This document shows, one piece after another, positions 6,652-9,640 of a DNA stretch of 9,640 bases. The stretch's first letter is position 1. Each line of letters begins with the position of its first letter. The stretch lies in assembly GCA_021820825.1 (NCBI GenBank), contig JAKADD010000072.1:1-9640 (forward strand), read 5' to 3'. The position numbers and the translations under genes are program-made. The notes under the pieces are model-generated. The model was not told the DNA's origin. It saw only the letters and a list, made by a program, of their open reading frames with translations, and made no database searches. The DNA is from Bacillota bacterium. Lineage in GTDB: Bacteria; Bacillota; Bacilli; Alicyclobacillales; SLC66.

Positions 6652-7482
6652 ATGAAGGCGCCAAGGCGGAATCGGAAAAAAGAGAAGGTACGAGTTCGAA
6701 AGGAAATCCACGAGCGCTGGCTTCTCACCTACAGCGACCTGATCACGCTTCTCCTGGCGTTTTTTATCATCATGTATTCGGTCGCCAGTGTGAATCAAGG
6801 TAAATTTCAGCAACTGGCCCAGTCGCTCCACCTGGCGTTTTCCGGTTCCACTACGCCGATTCAGTTCGCGAGAGCAGGCGGCGGGAAAAGTGTGCTACAG
6901 CCCGCTGCGTTGCTGCATCAAGCACCTGCGCCGTCTGTTGCGCACGCGCCAAACGGAAAAAGTGTGCTGCAGCAGGTGTTGCTCACTCCGCAACAAGCGG
7001 GGCAAGTGCATGGCATACTGCATGAGGACAAGGTGTTTTCCAGCCTGTTTGCGCGACTGCAAACATACATTCGGGTTCACAATCTGAACGCCAGTGTGAC
7101 GACTGTCAACGGGTCGCGTGGGATTCAGATCGAGATCCACGCCGATATCCTGTTTGACACAGGCTCCGATCGGTTGCGACCTGCCGCGCAACGCATTCTT
7201 CTTGGGCTGGTGCCTTTTCTTGACGCGGTGCAAAATCGGGTTCAGGTCAACGGGTACACCGACAGCGCACCCATTCGCACCGCGCAATTTCCAAGCAATT
7301 GGTTTCTTTCCGCAGACCGTGCGGCTGGGGTGGTGCAGTTTCTCGTGGGTCACGGGGTCAGTCCAGCACGGTGCTCGGCGCAGGGATTCAGCAAGTATCA
7401 TCCGATTGCCAGCAATGCCTCCGCGCAGGGGATGCGCGCAAATCGGCGTGTGGATATCGTGATTCTGCATTCCTGGGCTTGA
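6652..7482 (+). CDS. motB: MotB-type flagellar stator / OmpA-family peptidoglycan-binding protein
   Basis: This 276-residue protein has the MotB layout. A very basic N-terminus (about 1-22) is followed by a single membrane helix, with WLLTYSDLITLLLAFFIIMYSVAS at 23-46; D29 sits where the ion-carrying Asp of MotB lies. A variable linker (about 65-125) contains GKSVLQ twice (78-83 and 102-107). The OmpA/MotB periplasmic domain covers about 155-270: GYTDSAPI (201-208), SNWFLSADRA (215-224) and ANRRVDIVI (263-271) are the peptidoglycan-binding signatures. MotB normally works with MotA as the torque-generating stator complex, anchoring it to the cell wall. No motA-like gene lies next to it here, which is unusual; motA may be elsewhere, or this may be a second stator or non-flagellar wall anchor. 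The start is supported by AAAAAAGGAG, eight bases upstream. Confidence 0.88.
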   Translation: MKAPRRNRKKEKVRVRKEIHERWLLTYSDLITLLLAFFIIMYSVASVNQGKFQQLAQSLHLAFSGSTTPIQFARAGGGKSVLQPAALLHQAPAPSVAHAPNGKSVLQQVLLTPQQAGQVHGILHEDKVFSSLFARLQTYIRVHNLNASVTTVNGSRGIQIEIHADILFDTGSDRLRPAAQRILLGLVPFLDAVQNRVQVNGYTDSAPIRTAQFPSNWFLSADRAAGVVQFLVGHGVSPARCSAQGFSKYHPIASNASAQGMRANRRVDIVILHSWA

Positions 7483-7509
7483 CTGAATCCGGGATCTGGC
7501 GGACATGCT

Positions 7510-7546
7510 GTGAATTTTCGGTGGAACGAATCGTTATGAAATTCAC
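7510..7546. repeat. Inverted repeat after motB
   Basis: GTGAATTT (7510-7517) and AAATTCAC (7539-7546) are perfectly complementary. Inside, AACG (7525-7528) and CGTT (7532-7535) can extend the structure around an AAT loop. It starts 28 bases after the motB stop, so it could shape the mRNA 3' end, but no T-run follows and it is not a standard intrinsic terminator. Confidence 0.4.
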
Positions 7547-7560
7547 CCGGAACTGCCCAT

Positions 7561-7585
7561 GCGCCACCCTGCACAGCGTGGACGC
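7561..7585. repeat. GC-rich hairpin
   Basis: GCGCCAC (7561-7567) pairs with GTGG plus CGC (7578-7581 and 7583-7585), with one bulged A and a ten-base loop. It is adjacent to the 7510-7546 repeat and may belong to the same folded RNA. Confidence 0.3.
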
Positions 7586-7629
7586 GCCATCAGGAACCTC
7601 CTTAGAACTGCTCGCGCTTCCGGATTGGT

Positions 7630-7683
7630 AGACAATCACTATGAAAATTTGTCTTTCCAGCACTCACCTGTCGGGAGGGTGAG
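7630..7683. repeat. Two consecutive short inverted repeats
   Basis: AGACAA (7630-7635) pairs with TTGTCT (7649-7654), and CTCACC (7663-7668) pairs with GGTGAG (7678-7683), separated by eight bases. Each stem is only six pairs, so either could be chance; side by side they suggest a folded RNA or protein-binding region. No run of T follows. Confidence 0.3.
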
Positions 7684-7688
7684 ATGGC

Positions 7689-7753
7689 TTGACGCGTCTT
7701 AATGTACGATAATTATTTCGTGATAACATATTCGTTAAATATGTAACGTGAAA
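7689..7753 (+). promoter_or_regulatory. Promoter-like element with nested dyad
   Basis: TTGACG at 7689-7694 is a fair -35; the best -10 at 17 bp is ATTATT (7712-7717), which is poor. Downstream, ACATATT (7726-7732) and AATATGT (7738-7744) form a perfect 7-bp inverted repeat, flanked by an outer pair TTTC (7716-7719) and GAAA (7750-7753) with almost the same centre. The arrangement resembles an operator just after a promoter. No clear gene follows; the 77-codon frame from 7753 lacks a ribosome binding site. Confidence 0.3.
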
Positions 7754-7860
7754 TGATCGGTACTGAAGAACTAGGTAGATGGCTGGACAGGATGGTTCGC
7801 CAGAGACATTTTGCACGGATCACTGGCGGTGCCGATTTCTGGGCAACGAGGGGGAAGCCG

Positions 7861-7930
7861 CTGCGCCCGGACAGGTGGCGATCACGCCAATTCCAGCAGT
7901 TTGTTGGATGGAGTGATCGCCGTCGGGCAG
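7861..7930. repeat. Long imperfect inverted repeat (possible structured RNA)
   Basis: GGCGATCAC (7877-7885) and GTGATCGCC (7913-7921) are perfect complements nine bases long. Outside them, CTGC, CCG and AC within 7861-7872 can pair with GT, CGG and GCAG in 7922-7930, with small bulges and an unpaired AGGT. Inside, CCAA (7887-7890) can pair with TTGG (7903-7906). The whole forms a roughly 70-base stem-loop in a region without a gene. No T-run follows. A small RNA, a remnant of a palindromic repeat element, or a protein-binding site are all possible. Confidence 0.45.
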
Positions 7931-7956
7931 TTCATTCAAACCATACAACCAAAAAC

Positions 7957-7987
7957 TCTTGCAAGAAAACTAACCATAGTTTATAAT
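7957..7987 (+). promoter_or_regulatory. Sigma-A promoter of the sugar transporter operon
   Basis: TTGCAA (7959-7964) and a perfect TATAAT (7982-7987) are separated by exactly 17 bp, the best promoter in the window. Transcription would begin near 7994, leaving a leader of about 235 bases before the solute-binding-protein gene. The 10-bp palindrome TCTTGCAAGA (7957-7966) covers the -35 box. Confidence 0.7.
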
Positions 7988-7997
7988 AAAAACTATG
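7975..7997. promoter_or_regulatory. Operator-like dyad over the -10 box
   Basis: CATAGTTT (7975-7982) and AAACTATG (7990-7997) form a perfect 8-bp inverted repeat around a seven-base centre, which contains most of the TATAAT box. A repressor bound here would block RNA polymerase directly. Sugar operons are often controlled this way, but the arms do not match the catabolite-control (cre) consensus as I know it, and no regulator gene is adjacent. Confidence 0.5.
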
Positions 7998-8150
7998 AGA
8001 TGCATTATGCGTCGATTCGTGTAACAAAACAACTTCGTTTTCGGGGTATATAGCCAGTGTTAATTTTCTTGGTAAACTTACTGGTGCATTCGCACGGATT
8101 GCGAAGGGCAGTATGTTCAACAAGAGTGTAACACATTTCGGGCGCGGTAG

Positions 8151-8173
8151 CCTTGAAAGCGTTGTCGCCAAGG
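8151..8173 (+). repeat. Leader hairpin before the sugar-binding-protein gene
   Basis: CCTTG (8151-8155) pairs with CAAGG (8169-8173), and GCG (8159-8161) pairs with CGC (8166-8168), giving eight pairs, a TTGT loop and a three-A bulge. It lies within the inferred 5' leader, 40 bases before the ribosome binding site. A weaker stem TTCGC/GCGAA is at 8089-8105. These may help set mRNA stability or translation; I do not recognise a known riboswitch. Confidence 0.35.
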
Positions 8174-8229
8174 TGCACGAATTTAAGAGAGTTGCACAAA
8201 ATTTTTATCATCAAAAGGAGGAACGACTC

Positions 8230-9498
8230 ATGAAATTTGGCAACACATTGAAAGCGGCTTCGGCGCTGGCGATAGCGCTTAGCCTCACGACCGCTCCACT
8301 CGCTTTTGCTGCTCAGCAAAAAGGTGATCTGCAAATCTTCAGTTGGTGGACGGGTGTGGCAAGCAGCAAGGCCCTTAAAGGAATGATAGGCGTCTTTAAC
8401 AAGCAATATCCTGGTGTAAAGGTGATCAATGAGGCCGTCGCTGGCGGCGCCGGATCCAATGCGAAGGCTGTTCTGGCCAGTCGCATGGAAGCTGGCAACC
8501 CTCCTGGTACATTTCAGGTGCACGCAGGCGGCGGATCGCTGCTGTCATGGGTTCAGGCGGGTGACATGCAACCCTTAAACTCACTCTACCAATCACAGGG
8601 TTGGTATAAAGCTTTTCCAAAGTCTTTGCTCAACCTCCTTACAACCAACGGAAAGATTTACGCAGTTCCTGTCGACATGCAGCGTGGTAACGTAACTTGG
8701 TATAACCCGAGCGTCTTCAAACGGTATCATCTGACGGCTCCTTCTACTTTTCCGCAGTTTTTTGCTGACGCGGCCGTGCTGAAACGACACGGCATCACAC
8801 CGCTCGCTCTTGCGAATCATGGCAACTGGGAAGCAACGCTGCTGTTTAGCGATGTCCTGTTGGGTACAGTAGGACCGGTTAAGTACGACCAGTTGTTGAC
8901 TGGGAAAGCATCCTGGAACATTTACGGCGTCAAGGAAGCGGCGAACACCTTCAATCGGATGATGGCTTACACCAACACCGATTACTCCGCATTGCACTGG
9001 CAACAGGCGGACCAGCTTGTGGCGCAGGGCAAGGCAGCCATGAATGTCATGGGCGACTGGGCGCAGGGTTACTTCACCACCGCATTGCACCTGAAACCGG
9101 GCGCAGGGTTTGGATGGGCTGCCACTCCTGGAACTCATGGCGTGTTTGGGGCTGTGTCGGATGTCTTTGGACTTCCAGCGAAACTGAAAAACCCGACTCC
9201 AACACTCGACTTTCTCAAAGTATTGGGTTCCAAGCAGGGTCAGGACGTGTTCAATCCACTCAAGGGAACATTCTCTCCGCGGCTTGACGCCAATCCGAAG
9301 CTGTACGACGCATATTCTCGCGCAGCCATGCAGTCATTCAAACGGGACAAACTCGTGCTGGTTATTGGACAGGGCGCCGTGAACCCTGGATTCACCAATT
9401 CGTTCAATAACGCGATGGAGATCTTCGTCACGAATCACAACGTCAAGCAATTTGTTTCGGCGCTTGCAAGCGCAGCGCAATCGAATCCACTGAGCTAA
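8230..9498 (+). CDS. Carbohydrate ABC transporter solute-binding protein, glucose-binding-protein type
   Basis: This 422-residue secreted receptor captures a sugar and delivers it to an ABC permease. Residues 1-27 are a signal peptide (Lys at 2 and 8, a hydrophobic core, and PLAFA before the probable cut at A27). The mature protein begins AQQKGDLQIFSWWTG and closely resembles, from memory, the Thermus thermophilus glucose/galactose-binding protein: KYPGVxVIN-like and GGAGxNAKAVL stretches, TFQVHAG with pocket His98, NVMGDWA, and GSKQGQDVFNPLKG are all shared. Where Thermus has HGAV near the C-terminus, this protein has Q381-GAV, so the pocket may differ. There is no lipobox and no cysteine in the entire protein, odd for a Gram-positive receptor. 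AAAAGGAGG (8213-8221) lies eight bases before ATG 8230; an upstream in-frame ATG at 8113 would bury the signal peptide behind 39 unrelated residues. Glucose is the best guess for the substrate. Confidence 0.9.
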   Translation: MKFGNTLKAASALAIALSLTTAPLAFAAQQKGDLQIFSWWTGVASSKALKGMIGVFNKQYPGVKVINEAVAGGAGSNAKAVLASRMEAGNPPGTFQVHAGGGSLLSWVQAGDMQPLNSLYQSQGWYKAFPKSLLNLLTTNGKIYAVPVDMQRGNVTWYNPSVFKRYHLTAPSTFPQFFADAAVLKRHGITPLALANHGNWEATLLFSDVLLGTVGPVKYDQLLTGKASWNIYGVKEAANTFNRMMAYTNTDYSALHWQQADQLVAQGKAAMNVMGDWAQGYFTTALHLKPGAGFGWAATPGTHGVFGAVSDVFGLPAKLKNPTPTLDFLKVLGSKQGQDVFNPLKGTFSPRLDANPKLYDAYSRAAMQSFKRDKLVLVIGQGAVNPGFTNSFNNAMEIFVTNHNVKQFVSALASAAQSNPLS

Positions 9499-9516
9499 CC
9501 AGTTTACTGCACACAT

Positions 9517-9565
9517 TTCGCGCAAGGTTGCAAGGTTGCCGTGCGACCTTGCAACCTTGCGCGAA
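9517..9565. repeat. Near-perfect hairpin between binding-protein and next gene
   Basis: Two 20-base arms, 9517-9536 and 9546-9565, are exact complements; three further pairs (one T-G wobble) close a CGT loop, giving about 23 pairs. The arms carry a tandem 8-mer, GCAAGGTT twice on the left and its complement on the right. It lies 18 bases after the receptor stop and 37 before the next start. No T-run follows on either strand, so it is not a standard terminator. Hairpins at this place, as in malE-malF, protect the upstream mRNA and limit expression of the downstream membrane genes; I infer the same role. Confidence 0.75.
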
Positions 9566-9602
9566 TCTCATCAAATCCTGGGATCGCTCAAGGGGGACGA
9601 AT

Positions 9603-9640
9603 ATGAAGAGCTGGACGAACGCGACGCTGGGAACACGCGT
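9603..9640 (+). CDS. Start of next gene, probable ABC sugar permease (partial)
   Basis: An ATG at 9603 follows AGGGGG (9591-9596) by six bases and opens a frame reading MKSWTNATLGTR before the window ends. Only 12 complete codons are visible, so no domain can be seen. Position directly after a CUT1-type sugar-binding protein makes a MalF-like permease subunit the usual expectation, but that rests on gene order alone. Confidence 0.55.
   Translation, partial: MKSWTNATLGTR

Larger units (their letters stand above)
7483..8229. other. Long non-coding, structure-rich region
   Basis: About 750 bases between motB and the sugar-binding-protein gene carry no frame I trust on either strand. The first 200 bases hold four short inverted repeats (7510-7546, 7561-7585, 7630-7654, 7663-7683). 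A TTGACG element (7689-7694) precedes a nested dyad at 7716-7753. A long imperfect hairpin lies at 7861-7930. The last part holds the promoter and dyad of the sugar operon and a leader of roughly 235 bases. It could contain a small RNA, degraded gene remnants, or an extended control region. Confidence 0.55.

Noticed and set aside
7483..7700. Known riboswitch, T-box or 16S fragment (because of CCTCCTT and hairpins)
   Set aside because: I could not match conserved cores of any riboswitch, T-box, SRP RNA or rRNA; CCTCCTT alone is too short to mean anything.
7753..7986. 77-codon plus-strand frame, arginine- and tryptophan-rich
   Set aside because: It has no ribosome binding site, an odd composition resembling out-of-frame translation, and its stop codon lies inside the -10 box of the downstream promoter. 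The hairpin at 7861-7930 also falls within it.
7811..8053. 80-codon frame overlapping the sugar operon promoter
   Set aside because: It runs through the promoter and dyad, has no ribosome binding site and no family resemblance.
8113..8229. Upstream in-frame start for the sugar-binding protein
   Set aside because: It would place 39 unrelated residues before a clear signal peptide; ATG 8230 has a consensus ribosome binding site.
8593..9138. 181-codon minus-strand frame
   Set aside because: It is antisense to the strongly recognised sugar-binding protein and is a shadow ORF.
9517..9565. Hairpin as an intrinsic terminator
   Set aside because: The stem is strong enough, but no run of T follows on either strand and the operon continues directly downstream.

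Overview
The window looks like a chromosomal segment of a Gram-positive bacterium in the Bacillota, plausibly an Alicyclobacillus-like or acidophilic bacillus. The evidence is strong AGGAGG-type ribosome binding sites, a TTG and a probable GTG start, moderately GC-rich coding sequence with AT-rich promoters, and a flagellar MotB-type protein. The genus is an inference; no rRNA or marker gene is present. I saw no tRNA, rRNA, CRISPR array, transposase or replication origin.

Layout. (1) 40-3598, plus strand: an 825-residue fusion of a major facilitator transporter and a PlsC-type acyltransferase, then a small two-CBS-domain protein, then a MerR-family regulator. (2) 3680-5658, minus strand: an SDR-family protein and a 12-helix MFS transporter, 17 bp apart and almost certainly one operon, converging on the MerR gene. 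(3) 5659-6030: a divergent intergenic region with promoter-like -10 elements on both strands and an 8-bp direct repeat. (4) 6031-7482, plus strand: a small XRE-like helix-turn-helix protein with a TTG start, a possible 38-residue ORF, and an orphan MotB/OmpA-type protein with no motA beside it. (5) 7483-8229: about 750 bases without a convincing gene, rich in inverted repeats and ending in a good sigma-A-type promoter whose -10 box lies inside an 8-bp dyad. (6) 8230-9640, plus strand: the start of a carbohydrate ABC-transporter operon, with a glucose-binding-protein-like solute receptor, a near-perfect 23-bp hairpin, and the first codons of the next gene, probably a permease.

How the genes may work together. 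The sugar operon has a recognisable control region: a dyad operator over the promoter, and an intercistronic hairpin of the kind that lets the binding protein be made in excess over the membrane subunits. The SDR/MFS pair may modify and move a small molecule, with the facing MerR gene a possible but unproven regulator. The first gene joins a transporter to a glycerolipid acyltransferase, recalling LplT/Aas lysophospholipid recycling but without the acyl-ACP synthetase part.

Most notable points: the SDR protein keeps its nucleotide fold, but the catalytic Tyr is His and the tetrad Asn is Glu; the transporter-acyltransferase fusion has an extra insert; the sugar receptor has no lipobox and no cysteine; and the 9517-9565 hairpin is built from tandem 8-mers. 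None of these amounts to a demonstrated new system.
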